Positions 1 to 8,741 of a stretch of DNA of 64,000 nt are shown here, piece after piece; positions within the stretch are counted from its first letter, which is position 1; every line of letters begins with the position of its first letter. The DNA lies in contig NZ_JABBJN010000023.1 of NCBI RefSeq assembly GCF_012928505.1, forward strand, positions 1-64,000, given 5' to 3'. This stretch comes from Achromobacter sp. Bel (GTDB lineage Bacteria; Pseudomonadota; Gammaproteobacteria; Burkholderiales; Burkholderiaceae_B). Both the position numbers and the translations under genes were made by a program. Below the pieces are notes generated by a model that was not told where the DNA came from, did no database searches, and was given only the letters and a program-made list of their open reading frames with translations.

Positions 1-2
1 CC

Positions 3-1988
3 TTTGGCGCCGAGGTCGCGCGGCTGGTCCAGGGCACCCGCGCACTGTTGCGCCTGGGCGTCGTGGCCCGGCAGGCCAGCGACGCCGAAGCGGAAAGCGG
101 TTCGCAAAAGGAAATGCAGCGCAAGATGCTGTTGGCCATGGCGGCCGATTTGCGCATCGTGCTGATGCGGCTGGCCTCCCGGCTGCGCACCCTGCGTTGG
201 CACGCCGAGAGCAAGGCCCCGTGCTCTATCGCCTTCGCGCGCGAAACGCTGGACCTGTACGCGCCGTTGGCGAACCGCCTGGGCATTTGGCAGATCAAAT
301 GGGAAATGGAAGACCTGGCCTTCCGCTTCCTGGAACCCGACCGATATAAACAGATCGCCCGCCTGCTGGAAGAAAAGCGCGTCGAGCGCGAAGCCTTCAT
401 CGCCGGCGCCATCGACCGCCTGCAGACCGCCTTGTCAAAATCCGGGATCGAGGCCGAGGTCAGCGGCCGGCCCAAGCACATCTACAGCATCTGGAACAAG
501 ATGCGGGTCAAGCGCCTGGACTTCACCCAGATGTACGACTTGCGCGCCTTGCGCATCATCGTCGACGACGTGCGCGCCTGTTATACGGCGTTGGGCCTGG
601 TGCACGAAATGTGGACGCCGCTGTCCGACGAGTTCGACGACTACATCTCGCGGCCCAAGCCCAACGGCTACCGTTCGCTGCATACGGTCGTGGCCGACGA
701 CGACGGCCGGCCGTTCGAAGTACAGATCCGCACGCGCGAGATGCACCAGTTCGCCGAGTACGGCATGGCCGCGCACTGGCGCTACAAGGAAGCCGGCGCC
801 AAAGGCGGCCAGGTAGCGGCCTCCAGCGAATATGACCGCCAATTGGCCTGGATGCGCCAGTTGCTGGCCTGGAACAGCGATGTCGAAGGCGGTGGCGAGC
901 CGGGCGCGGACGCCGCCACGCCGGAAGCCGGCAAACCTGGCCCGGCCAAGTCGGGGCCGGGCAAGAGCCGCAATGCGGTCACGGCGCCCGCGCATACGGA
1001 CGAACGCATCTACGTGCTGACGCCGCAGGCGCGGGTGATCGAACTGCCGGCTGGCGCCACGCCGGTGGATTTTGCGTATCACTTGCACACCGACCTGGGC
1101 CACCGCTGCCGCGGCGCGCGCGTCGATGGGCAGATGGTGCCGCTGCAGACGCGGCTGTCCACGGGGCAGACCGTCGAGATCATTTCCGCCAAGTCCGGCG
1201 GCCCGTCGCGCGACTGGCTCAACCCCCAATTGGGGTTCCTGGCCAGCCCGAGGGCGCGCGCCAAGGTGCGCATGTGGTTCAACGCCATCGAACTGCAGCA
1301 GCGCATCACCCAAGGGCAGGCACTGGTCGAAAAGGAATTGCAGCGGCTGGGCAAGACGGCGGTCAACCTGGAGCAACTGGCGCAGAACCTGGGCTTCGCC
1401 CGTGCGGACGACCTGTATGTGGCGGCCGCCAAGGAAGAGTTCAGCCTGCGCCAGATCGATAGCGTGTTCCAGCAACCCGGGCCGGCCGTTGAACCGCAAC
1501 CGGCCGCGCTGCGCCACGCCAGCGCAGGCAGCGCCGAGAAAAGCGGCAAAAGCGGCGTGCTGGTGGTGGGGGTGGGGTCGCTGTTGACGCAGTTGGCCCG
1601 CTGCTGCCGTCCGGCGCCGCCGGACGCCATCGCGGGCTTCGTCACGCGAGGGCGCGGTGTGTCCATCCACCGCAGCGATTGCCACAGCTACCTGGCGCTG
1701 GCCGCCCGCGAGCCCGAACGCGTGATCGAAGTGGCCTGGGGCGAGACCTCCGACACGTTCTATCCGGTAGACATCAGCGTGCGCGCGCACGACCGGCCGG
1801 GCCTGTTGCGCGACCTGTCCGAAGTCTTCGCGCGGTTGCGGCTGAACGTGGTGGGCGTGAATACGCAGAGCAAGCAGTCGCTGGCCCATATGGTGTTCAC
1901 GGTGGAAGTGCGCGGGGGCGAATCGCTCGCCCGCGCGCTGGACGCCTTGGCTGAAGTGGCCGGCGTGTCCTCGGCGACACGCCGTTAG
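3..1988 (+). CDS. relA: GTP pyrophosphokinase RelA, 5' end outside the window
   Basis: Ribosome-associated (p)ppGpp synthetase of the stringent response. The reading frame is open from the first base, so the N-terminus is cut by the window edge; 661 residues are visible, against about 740 for full-length RelA. In visible numbering there is the end of the degenerate HD region (about 1-120), the synthetase domain starting at KHIYSIWNKM near residue 157, a TGS domain near 334-395, the conserved Cys pair ARCCRP near 532, and a C-terminal ACT domain (about 590-660). The synthetase has EFDDY near residue 210, the EXDD signature of RelA rather than the RXKD of bifunctional SpoT. A TTG at 48 is only an internal codon. 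The product is expected to be cytosolic and to synthesise the alarmone without hydrolysing it. Confidence 0.95.
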   Translation, partial: FGAEVARLVQGTRALLRLGVVARQASDAEAESGSQKEMQRKMLLAMAADLRIVLMRLASRLRTLRWHAESKAPCSIAFARETLDLYAPLANRLGIWQIKWEMEDLAFRFLEPDRYKQIARLLEEKRVEREAFIAGAIDRLQTALSKSGIEAEVSGRPKHIYSIWNKMRVKRLDFTQMYDLRALRIIVDDVRACYTALGLVHEMWTPLSDEFDDYISRPKPNGYRSLHTVVADDDGRPFEVQIRTREMHQFAEYGMAAHWRYKEAGAKGGQVAASSEYDRQLAWMRQLLAWNSDVEGGGEPGADAATPEAGKPGPAKSGPGKSRNAVTAPAHTDERIYVLTPQARVIELPAGATPVDFAYHLHTDLGHRCRGARVDGQMVPLQTRLSTGQTVEIISAKSGGPSRDWLNPQLGFLASPRARAKVRMWFNAIELQQRITQGQALVEKELQRLGKTAVNLEQLAQNLGFARADDLYVAAAKEEFSLRQIDSVFQQPGPAVEPQPAALRHASAGSAEKSGKSGVLVVGVGSLLTQLARCCRPAPPDAIAGFVTRGRGVSIHRSDCHSYLALAAREPERVIEVAWGETSDTFYPVDISVRAHDRPGLLRDLSEVFARLRLNVVGVNTQSKQSLAHMVFTVEVRGGESLARALDALAEVAGVSSATRR

Positions 1989-1994
1989 GACGCA

Positions 1995-2022
1995 GCCCCC
2001 AGGGCCGGGCGGCCGTGGGGGG
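1995..2022. terminator. Hairpin between convergent relA and the MFS gene
   Basis: CCCCCA at 1996-2001 pairs with TGGGGG at 2016-2021, and GGCC pairs with GGCC inside. It sits 7 bases after the relA stop and 9 bases before the end of the minus-strand transporter. There is no run of T on either side, so it is a weak or Rho-assisted bidirectional terminator candidate. Confidence 0.4.
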
Positions 2023-2030
2023 ATCTGGCT

Positions 2031-3344
2031 TCAGTGGTCCAGGTTCTCGTGCGCGCGCTCACGCATGAAGAACGATGCGACCAGGCCCAGCGCCACGCCG
2101 AACATCACGTAGTAGGCAGGCGCCATCGGCGAACCGGTGGTCTTGATCAGCCACGTCACGATGAACTGCGCGAAGCCGCCGAAGATCATCACGGCCACGT
2201 TATAGGCCAGGGACAAGCCCACGGAGCGCACGCGCGCCGGGAACAGTTCCGCCATTACCGTGCTGAACACGCCGAAGAAGGCCGATACGAAGAAGCACAC
2301 GACGATCTGCACCGTCAGGAGGCGGCCGATCGACGGCGCGTCCGACAGCCAGTAGTACAGCGGGTACAGCACGATCAGGTAGCCGATCAGCGAACCGATC
2401 ACCAGCGGGCGGCGGCCGATGCGGTCCGACCAGGCGCCCATGAACGGGGTCATCAGCACCATCAGCGCCGCGCCGGCCATCTGCACCATGAAGGTGTCCT
2501 TCATCGGCAGCTTGAGGATTTGCGTGGAGTACGTCACCAGGTACGTGAAGGTGATGTAGATGGATACCGTGGCGGTCACGACCAGGCCCACGCCGATCAT
2601 GGTTTCGCGCGTGTGGGTCTTGACCATCTGAACCAGGCTCAGGCGCTGCACTTCACCGCGCGCGGCAGCCTGGCGGTCTTCTTCCTGCATCTTCTTGAAG
2701 ACTTCGGTTTCGTCGATGTTCTTGCGGATATAGATCGCGATGGGAACAATCACCAGGCCGAATGCGAACGGAATGCGCCATGCCCAGGCGGCGATCTGCT
2801 CTTGCGTGAAGAACTCGGTGATCAGCGTGCCGCACGCCGCGCCGATCAGCAGCGCCAGCATCTGGCCGGCCATCTGCCACGACCCGTAGAAGCCGCGCTT
2901 GCCGTTGGGGGCCATTTCGATCAGCAGCGCCGTCGACGTGCCGAATTCGCCGCCTGCCGAGAACCCTTGCAACAGGCGCGCGATCAGGATGAAGATCGGG
3001 GCCAGGATGCCGGCGGCATGGTAGGTCGGGGCGACCGTGATCAGCGCGATGGACACGGCCATCAGCGAGGTCACCATCACCATCGCGGCTTTACGGCCCT
3101 TCTTGTCGCCGTACATGCCCAGGATGATGCCGCCGACCGGACGCATGAAAAAGCCGACGCCGAAGATCGCCGTCGTCATCAGGATGGCGTTCAGTTCGCT
3201 GCCGGGCAGGTTGGGGTCAGTCGGGAAGAACAGTTTGGCGATGATCGGCGTCATGAACGCGAACACCAGGAAGTCATACCATTCGAGGGCGTTGCCTATC
3301 ACTGCGGCCACGATGTTGCGTGTGGGGACTGCTTTGTGCTGCAC
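2031..3344 (-). CDS. MFS transporter, metabolite:H+ symporter (MHS) family
   Basis: Inner-membrane secondary transporter of 437 aa. The start NALEWYDFLVFAFMTPII and the loop GMYGDKKGRKAAMV are typical of the metabolite:H+ symporter branch of the MFS (ProP, KgtP, citrate and shikimate carriers). About twelve hydrophobic segments are visible, and the central loop (IDETEVFKKMQEEDRQAAARGEVQ) is charged. The start codon is GTG at 3342-3344, preceded by GGAG 8 bases upstream on the minus strand. The gene stands alone, convergent with relA and divergent from argE. The substrate cannot be read from the sequence; an organic acid or a betaine is typical of this family. Confidence 0.88.
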   Translation of the reverse strand: MQHKAVPTRNIVAAVIGNALEWYDFLVFAFMTPIIAKLFFPTDPNLPGSELNAILMTTAIFGVGFFMRPVGGIILGMYGDKKGRKAAMVMVTSLMAVSIALITVAPTYHAAGILAPIFILIARLLQGFSAGGEFGTSTALLIEMAPNGKRGFYGSWQMAGQMLALLIGAACGTLITEFFTQEQIAAWAWRIPFAFGLVIVPIAIYIRKNIDETEVFKKMQEEDRQAAARGEVQRLSLVQMVKTHTRETMIGVGLVVTATVSIYITFTYLVTYSTQILKLPMKDTFMVQMAGAALMVLMTPFMGAWSDRIGRRPLVIGSLIGYLIVLYPLYYWLSDAPSIGRLLTVQIVVCFFVSAFFGVFSTVMAELFPARVRSVGLSLAYNVAVMIFGGFAQFIVTWLIKTTGSPMAPAYYVMFGVALGLVASFFMRERAHENLDH

Positions 3345-3477
3345 GGTTTCTCCTTGGGGGTATTTTTGAATCCGGGCGCCATTCTAGGCGCTTAACCCGT
3401 GAACGGCGGTGGCCGCCGTCCAAGACGCGGGCGCTTCCTGGCTTTACACTTGGCGTTTTCCCCACAAGAGAAGTGAC

Positions 3478-4629
3478 ATGAACGCGCGCACCTGGCTGGA
3501 AACGCTGGTGGGTTTCGATACCACCAGCCGCAATTCCAATCTTGCCCTGATCGAAACCGTCCGCGATTGGCTCCGCGGCCAGGGCATCGATGCGTGGCTG
3601 GCGCACAACCCCGAGCGCACCAAGGCCAACCTCTTCGCCACGCTGCCGGCGCAAGACGGCAGCCAGCAGGGCGGCATCGTCCTGTCGGGCCACACCGACG
3701 TGGTGCCCGTGGATGGCCAGGACTGGAGCACGGACCCGTTCAAGCTCGTCGAGAAAGACGGGCTGCTCTATGGGCGAGGCAGTTGCGACATGAAGGGGTT
3801 CATCGCCGGATCGCTGGCGCTAGTGCCGGAATTCCTGGCCATGCCCCGCAAGAAGCCGATCCACCTGGCGTTTTCCTATGACGAGGAGGTCGGCTGCGCG
3901 GGCGCCCCGTACATGCTGGCCGACCTGCTTGAGCGCGGCATCCGCCCCGAGGGCTGCGTGGTGGGCGAACCCACCGGTATGCAGGTGGTCGTGGCCCACA
4001 AGGGCATCAATCTGTTTCGCTGCAAGGTGCACGGCAAGGCGGCGCATTCGTCCTTGACCCCGCGCGGCTGCAACGCCATCGAATACGCTGCCCGCCTGAT
4101 CTGCCGCATCCGCGATCTGGCCGACAGCTTCAAGGCCAACGGCCCGTACGACCAGTTCTACGACGTGCCGTTCTCGACGATGACCACCAACCAGATCCGG
4201 GGCGGCATCGCGGTCAACACCATTCCCGAGTTGTGCGAATTCACCTACGAATTCCGCAACCTGCCGGGCATGCAGCCCGATGAGATCCAGGCAGAAGTCG
4301 AAAAATACGTGCGCGATGAGCTCTTGCCGCGCATGAAGGCCGAGTTCGACGGTGCCAGCATCGAAATTGAAACTGGCGCGGCTGCCCCCGCCCTCGAAGC
4401 CTCGGAAGAAGCCGCCATCACCCAGCTGGTGCGCGCGCTGACCGAAGACCGCACCACTCGCAAGGTGGCCTATGGCACCGAGGCCGGCCTGTTCCAGGGC
4501 ATCGGCATCCCTACCGTTGTCTGCGGCCCCGGCCATATCGAACAGGCCCATAAGCCCGATGAATATGTGGCCCTGGACCAGTTGGCCTCGTGCGAGACCT
4601 TCCTGCGCCGCCTGGGCCAATCGCTCTAG
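3478..4629 (+). CDS. argE: Acetylornithine deacetylase (M20 metallopeptidase fold)
   Basis: Predicted to hydrolyse N-acetylornithine to ornithine and acetate in arginine synthesis. The 383-aa M20 protein shows the metal and catalytic motifs in order: SGHTDVVPVDG (first zinc His and catalytic Asp), GRGSCDMKGF (bridging Asp), SYDEEVGCAG (catalytic Glu and metal Glu), VVGEPT, and VCGPGHIEQAHKPDE near the C-terminus (last metal His). I chose ATG 3478 because AAGAGAAG lies just upstream; the frame continues back to 3409 without family similarity. The gene has its own hairpin downstream and is not coupled to trpB. Related M20 deacylases with other N-acyl substrates cannot be fully excluded. Confidence 0.9.
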   Translation: MNARTWLETLVGFDTTSRNSNLALIETVRDWLRGQGIDAWLAHNPERTKANLFATLPAQDGSQQGGIVLSGHTDVVPVDGQDWSTDPFKLVEKDGLLYGRGSCDMKGFIAGSLALVPEFLAMPRKKPIHLAFSYDEEVGCAGAPYMLADLLERGIRPEGCVVGEPTGMQVVVAHKGINLFRCKVHGKAAHSSLTPRGCNAIEYAARLICRIRDLADSFKANGPYDQFYDVPFSTMTTNQIRGGIAVNTIPELCEFTYEFRNLPGMQPDEIQAEVEKYVRDELLPRMKAEFDGASIEIETGAAAPALEASEEAAITQLVRALTEDRTTRKVAYGTEAGLFQGIGIPTVVCGPGHIEQAHKPDEYVALDQLASCETFLRRLGQSL

Positions 4630-4642
4630 GCGCCGTGCGGGC

Positions 4643-4680
4643 GCGGCCGGGGGGCAGGGGACTTCCCGCCCCGGCCGGGC
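4643..4680 (+). terminator. GC-rich hairpin after argE
   Basis: CGGCCGGGG-type sequence after the argE stop pairs with CCCCGGCCG about 20 bases further on, giving a long GC stem without a T tract. A TAAAAT at 4691-4696, just after it, resembles a -10 element for trpBA, but no good -35 is visible. Confidence 0.4.
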
Positions 4681-4759
4681 CCGGGTCAGGTAAAATGACG
4701 GGTTGCAAACCGGATTTGCGGCCGGCAGTGGCCTGCCGCGATACCGGGGGAGATGCTTG

Positions 4760-5959
4760 GTGAAACCTTACGACTTTCCGGATGCCAAGGGCCATTTCGG
4801 CCCTTATGGCGGTGTTTTCGTGGCAGAAACGCTGATGCACGCGCTCGACGAGCTGCGTGCCGCCTATGACCATTACCGTGTCGACCCCGCCTTCCTGGAA
4901 GAGTTCAACTACGAACTCAAGCATTTCGTCGGCCGGCCCAGCCCGGTCTACCATGCCCGCCGCTGGTCGGAACTGCTGGGCGGCGCCCAGATCTGGTTCA
5001 AGCGCGAAGATCTGAATCACACCGGCGCGCACAAGGTCAACAACTGCATCGGTCAGGCCCTGCTGGCCAAGCGTATGGGCAAGCCCCGCGTCATCGCCGA
5101 AACCGGCGCCGGCCAGCACGGTGTGGCCACCGCCACGGTGGCGGCCCGCTACGGCATGGAATGCGTGGTCTACATGGGCAGCGAAGACATCCGCCGCCAG
5201 GCGTCGAACGTCTACCGCATGAAGCTGCTGGGCGCCACGGTAGTGCCGGTCACGTCGGGTTCGCGCACCCTGAAAGACGCGCTGAACGAAGCCATGCGCG
5301 ACTGGGTCACCAACATCGAAAATACCTTCTACATCATCGGCACGGTAGCGGGTCCCGATCCCTATCCCCGCATGGTCCGCGATTTCCAGACCGTCATCGG
5401 TAACGAATGCCTGACGCAGATGCCCGAAGCCATCGGCCGCCAGCCCGACTACGTCGTGGCGGCGGTGGGCGGCGGCTCCAACGCCATGGGCATCTTCCAT
5501 CCCTACATCCCCTACGAAAACGTTCGCCTCATCGGCGTCGAAGCGGCGGGCGAGGGCATGGACAGCGGCAAACACGCCGCATCGCTGGCCGCCGGCCAGG
5601 TGGGCGTGTTGCACGGCAACCGCACCTACGTCATGCAGGACGCCGATGGGCAGGTCCAGGAGACGCATTCCGTCTCCGCCGGCCTGGATTACCCCGGCGT
5701 CGGCCCCGAACATGCCTGGCTGAAAGACACCGGCCGCGCGGAATACGCGGGGATTACCGACGAAGAGGCCCTGAAGGCGTTCCACGACTGCTGCCGCATC
5801 GAAGGCATCATGCCCGCGCTGGAGTCCTCGCACGCCATCGCGCAAGCCGCGAAGATGGCCGCCACGCTCCCGCGCGACGCTGTCATCCTGGTCAACTTGT
5901 CGGGCCGTGGCGACAAAGACATGCATACCGTCGCCGAACGTGCCGGTATCGAGCTCTAA
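4760..5959 (+). CDS. trpB: Tryptophan synthase beta subunit
   Basis: Joins indole and serine to make tryptophan in the TrpA2B2 complex, using pyridoxal phosphate. The 399-aa product has the family opening [19 protein letters not shown], the PLP-lysine motif [33 protein letters not shown], the phosphate-binding GGGSNAMG loop and the C-terminal [14 protein letters not shown] chose GTG 4760 because GGGGGAG ends 7 bases upstream; the out-of-frame ATG at 4753 is not usable. The gene is followed after 3 bases by trpA. trpF, a frequent upstream neighbour of trpBA in proteobacteria, is absent here. Confidence 0.97.
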   Translation: MKPYDFPDAKGHFGPYGGVFVAETLMHALDELRAAYDHYRVDPAFLEEFNYELKHFVGRPSPVYHARRWSELLGGAQIWFKREDLNHTGAHKVNNCIGQALLAKRMGKPRVIAETGAGQHGVATATVAARYGMECVVYMGSEDIRRQASNVYRMKLLGATVVPVTSGSRTLKDALNEAMRDWVTNIENTFYIIGTVAGPDPYPRMVRDFQTVIGNECLTQMPEAIGRQPDYVVAAVGGGSNAMGIFHPYIPYENVRLIGVEAAGEGMDSGKHAASLAAGQVGVLHGNRTYVMQDADGQVQETHSVSAGLDYPGVGPEHAWLKDTGRAEYAGITDEEALKAFHDCCRIEGIMPALESSHAIAQAAKMAATLPRDAVILVNLSGRGDKDMHTVAERAGIEL

Positions 5960-5962
5960 AAC

Positions 5963-6826
5963 ATGACAACTCGCACTGATCGCATCGCCGCCGCCTTTGC
6001 GCGCACCGCCGAATCCGGCCGTGCCGCGGCGCTGATCCCCTATATCGCGGCAGGCGACCCTTCGCCCGCCGCCACGGTTCCCCTGATGCACGCACTGGTC
6101 GAGGCCGGTGCCGACGTGATCGAGCTCGGCGTGCCGTTCTCGGATCCCATGGCCGACGGCCCGGTGATCCAGCGCGCGGCCGACCGCGCCATCGCGCAGG
6201 GCGTGGGCCTGGCCCGCGTGCTGGAACTGGTGGCTGAATTCCGTCAGCGCGACACGTCTACCCCCGTGGTGCTGATGGGTTACGCCAACCCGATCGAGCG
6301 CATGGGCCAGACCGCATTCGCCGTCAATGCCGAAAAGGCCGGCGTGGACGGCGTGCTGGTGGTGGACTATCCGCCTGAAGAAGTCATCGAGTTCGCTGCC
6401 ACCCTGGGCGAGCACGGCATAGCCCCCATTTTCCTGTTGGCTCCCACCTCCACCGAGGCCCGGATCCAGGCCGTGGCGGAAGTCGCGCGCGGCTACGTAT
6501 ATTACGTATCGCTCAAGGGCGTCACGGGCGCGGGCTCACTGAACACCGACGACGTCGCCGAGCGCGTGGCCGTTATCCGCCGCCATGTGCGCGACATTCC
6601 GGTGGGCGTTGGATTCGGCATCCGCGATGCCGAAAGCGCCCAGCGCGTGGCCCGCGTTGCCGATGCGGTCGTCATCGGCAGCAAACTGATTGAAACGATG
6701 GAGCAGGCGGTGGCTGACGCCCCGGCTGCCCAGAAAACCGACGCCGCAGTCACCGCCGCCAGCGGCTGGCTGCGCACCATCCGGCAAGCGCTGGATCAAG
6801 TAAAACGAGAAAACGCGTCGGCCTGA
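5963..6826 (+). CDS. trpA: Tryptophan synthase alpha subunit
   Basis: Cleaves indole-3-glycerol phosphate to indole and glyceraldehyde-3-phosphate; the indole is channelled to TrpB. The 287-aa TIM barrel shows [29 protein letters not shown] (catalytic Glu and Asp), the YANPIERMG loop, APTSTEARI, the SLKGVTGA loop and the phosphate-binding [12 protein letters not shown]. It starts 3 bases after the trpB stop, so the two are almost certainly cotranscribed and probably coupled. accD follows after 35 bases, the common trpB-trpA-accD order. Confidence 0.97.
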   Translation: MTTRTDRIAAAFARTAESGRAAALIPYIAAGDPSPAATVPLMHALVEAGADVIELGVPFSDPMADGPVIQRAADRAIAQGVGLARVLELVAEFRQRDTSTPVVLMGYANPIERMGQTAFAVNAEKAGVDGVLVVDYPPEEVIEFAATLGEHGIAPIFLLAPTSTEARIQAVAEVARGYVYYVSLKGVTGAGSLNTDDVAERVAVIRRHVRDIPVGVGFGIRDAESAQRVARVADAVVIGSKLIETMEQAVADAPAAQKTDAAVTAASGWLRTIRQALDQVKRENASA

Positions 6827-6861
6827 GCGGCGGGCGCGACCTCACACGGGATGAAACATCA

Positions 6862-7737
6862 ATGAGCTGGATCGAAAAACTCCTGCCTCCTCGCATCAAT
6901 AAAACCAGCGACAGCGGCGCCCGCCGCGTTCCCGAAGGCCTTTGGGTGAAATGCCCGTCGTGCGAATCGGTGCTGTACAGCGAAGACTTGGCGGCCAATC
7001 TGCACGTGTGCCCGAAGTGCGACCACCACATGCGCATCGGCGCGCGGGCCCGCATCGATTCGCTGCTGGACATGGAAGGTCGGGTCGAAATCGGCCAGAC
7101 CACGCGTTCCGTGGACACGCTGAAGTTCAAGGACACTCGCAAGTACCCCGAGCGCCTGCAAGAGGCCGTCAAGCAAACCGGTGAAACCGATGCGCTAGTG
7201 GTCATGAGCGGTTCGATCCGCGGCGTGCCGGCGACGCTCGCGTGCTTTGAATTCGAGTTCATGGGCGGATCGATGGGGTCGGTGGTGGGCGAGCGCTTTG
7301 CACGCGGCGCCCAGGCGGCCCTGGACAACAGGACGCCCTTCATATGTGTGGCGGCCTCTGGCGGCGCGCGCATGCAGGAAAGCCTGCTGTCGTTGATGCA
7401 GATGGCCAAGACCAACGCCATGCTCACCCGCCTGTCGGCGGCGGGCCTGCCTTTCATCAGCGTGCTCACCGACCCCACCATGGGTGGCGTGTCGGCCAGC
7501 TTCGCCTTCATGGGCGATGTGGTCATCGCCGAACCCAAGGCGCTGATCGGCTTTGCCGGTCCGCGCGTGATCGAACAGACCGTTCGCGAGAAGCTTCCCG
7601 AAGGCTTCCAGCGCGCCGAGTTCCTGTTGCAGAAGGGCGCTATCGACATGGTCATCGACCGTCGTCAGCTGCGCGAGGAAATCGCCCGTCTGCTGGCGTT
7701 GCTGACCAACCAGCCGGCGGACGTGGTGACCGCCTGA
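6862..7737 (+). CDS. accD: Acetyl-CoA carboxylase carboxyltransferase beta subunit
   Basis: With AccA it transfers the carboxyl group from biotin to acetyl-CoA, the first committed step of fatty acid synthesis. The 291-aa protein begins [12 protein letters not shown] and carries an N-terminal four-cysteine zinc ribbon (CPSCESVLY and CPKCDHH, about residues 33-56), followed by the crotonase-like carboxyltransferase fold with [23 protein letters not shown] and [21 protein letters not shown]. It is downstream of trpBA and ends at a strong terminator. folC, which often follows accD, is not present here. Confidence 0.97.
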   Translation: MSWIEKLLPPRINKTSDSGARRVPEGLWVKCPSCESVLYSEDLAANLHVCPKCDHHMRIGARARIDSLLDMEGRVEIGQTTRSVDTLKFKDTRKYPERLQEAVKQTGETDALVVMSGSIRGVPATLACFEFEFMGGSMGSVVGERFARGAQAALDNRTPFICVAASGGARMQESLLSLMQMAKTNAMLTRLSAAGLPFISVLTDPTMGGVSASFAFMGDVVIAEPKALIGFAGPRVIEQTVREKLPEGFQRAEFLLQKGAIDMVIDRRQLREEIARLLALLTNQPADVVTA

Positions 7738-7777
7738 TTTCAGGGCGGGCGCGCTTGGGCGCGCCGCACGGATCCTC

Positions 7778-7818
7778 AAAAAAAGCCGTCGTGGGCCTTG
7801 GGCCTGGGACGGCTTTTT
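7778..7818 (+). terminator. Rho-independent terminator of trpBA-accD
   Basis: AAAAAAGCCGTC pairs with GACGGCTTTTT around a GC-rich loop, with an A tract before and a T tract after. It lies 41 bases after the accD stop and closes the operon. Confidence 0.9.
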
Positions 7819-7995
7819 CATGGGTTTGTCAGCGGGATTCGTATCGCGCCGGACCGGGGTTTGTATCGAGTGTGAGTGTGTTTTTCGGAACAGTGTTTTC
7901 CACTGCTAATTGTTGCCATATTGCGACAATCATCAAGCCATCCGGCCCGGATTTTGCTATGTTGCCGGTTAGACCAGAAATCCACGGAGTTACCT

Positions 7996-8544
7996 ATGCT
8001 GTCGACCAAGAAGAAAATGCTTACGTGCCTTGTCGGTGTGGCGCTTGCCGGCGCAGCGACCTTTGCTAGTGCGCAATCGTCCGAGGGCACGCAAGGCGGC
8101 ATCAGCATGCATTACGGTATTGGCGACCACTATCAGCGCATCACGCTGAACTACGAAACCCCGTCTGTCTGGACGTACCAGTTTGGCGGCAATTGGGGCC
8201 GCCTGGACCTGACGCCTGAACTTGGCGCGTCCTATTGGTGGGCGGACGGTTCGCGGTCGCCGGGCCATGTCTGGCAATTGAATGCCATCCCGATGTTCCG
8301 CTGGTGGACGGGCGAGCGCTTCTACCTCGAGGCCGGCATCGGCGCGACAGTGTTCTCCAGCACGCGCTTCGCCAACGAGAACATCAGCACGGCGTTCCAG
8401 TTCGGCGACCATGTCGGCATGGGCTTCCTGCTGACCCCGAACAACCGGATCGGCGTGCGCTATTCGCACTTCTCCAACGCCAGCATCAAGCGCCCGAATC
8501 CTGGCCTGGACGTGGTCCAGCTGACGTACACGTACCAGTTCTGA
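7996..8544 (+). CDS. pagL: Outer-membrane lipid A 3-O-deacylase, PagL family
   Basis: Predicted to remove the 3-O acyl chain of lipid A in the outer membrane, remodelling LPS. The 182-aa product has a signal peptide (KKKMLT, hydrophobic stretch, cleavage after ASA near residue 26), alternating beta-strand segments and a terminal aromatic Phe typical of outer-membrane barrels. The C-terminal RYSHFSNASIKRPNPG matches the active-site region of PagL, with H158 and S160 as the expected catalytic His and Ser; D172 stands near the place of the third (Glu) residue of the P. aeruginosa triad. ATG 7996 has GGAGT about 6 bases upstream; the frame runs back to 7876 without a signal peptide. The gene is monocistronic between two terminators. 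Confidence 0.85.
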   Translation: MLSTKKKMLTCLVGVALAGAATFASAQSSEGTQGGISMHYGIGDHYQRITLNYETPSVWTYQFGGNWGRLDLTPELGASYWWADGSRSPGHVWQLNAIPMFRWWTGERFYLEAGIGATVFSSTRFANENISTAFQFGDHVGMGFLLTPNNRIGVRYSHFSNASIKRPNPGLDVVQLTYTYQF

Positions 8545-8565
8545 CCACAAGCGGTCCGCAAGCTC

Positions 8566-8592
8566 AAAGCCCTCGATCTCGAGGGCTTTTTT
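8566..8592 (+). terminator. Rho-independent terminator of pagL
   Basis: AAAGCCCTCGA and TCGAGGGCTTTTTT form a near-perfect stem followed by T6, 22 bases after the pagL stop. Confidence 0.9.
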
Positions 8593-8663
8593 GTGGGGGG
8601 GCGCTGGCCCGGAGTGGGCTGCATCGATATCGACGCTGTCCAGGAAACCCGAGCGTATCAATG

Positions 8664-8706
8664 TAAAAACCCCCGAAGGTTGGATCTCGTCCAACTTTCG
8701 GGGGTT
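8664..8706 (-). terminator. Rho-independent terminator of rne
   Basis: On the minus strand CCCCCGAAAGTTGGA pairs with TCCAACCTTCGGGGG around a 5-base loop and is followed by TTTTT. It lies about 35 bases after the rne stop. The stem could also act in the plus direction, but the T run favours the minus strand. Confidence 0.9.
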
Positions 8707-8741
8707 CACTTTGCCCGGGGGCTTTTTGTCGCGCTAGCGGC

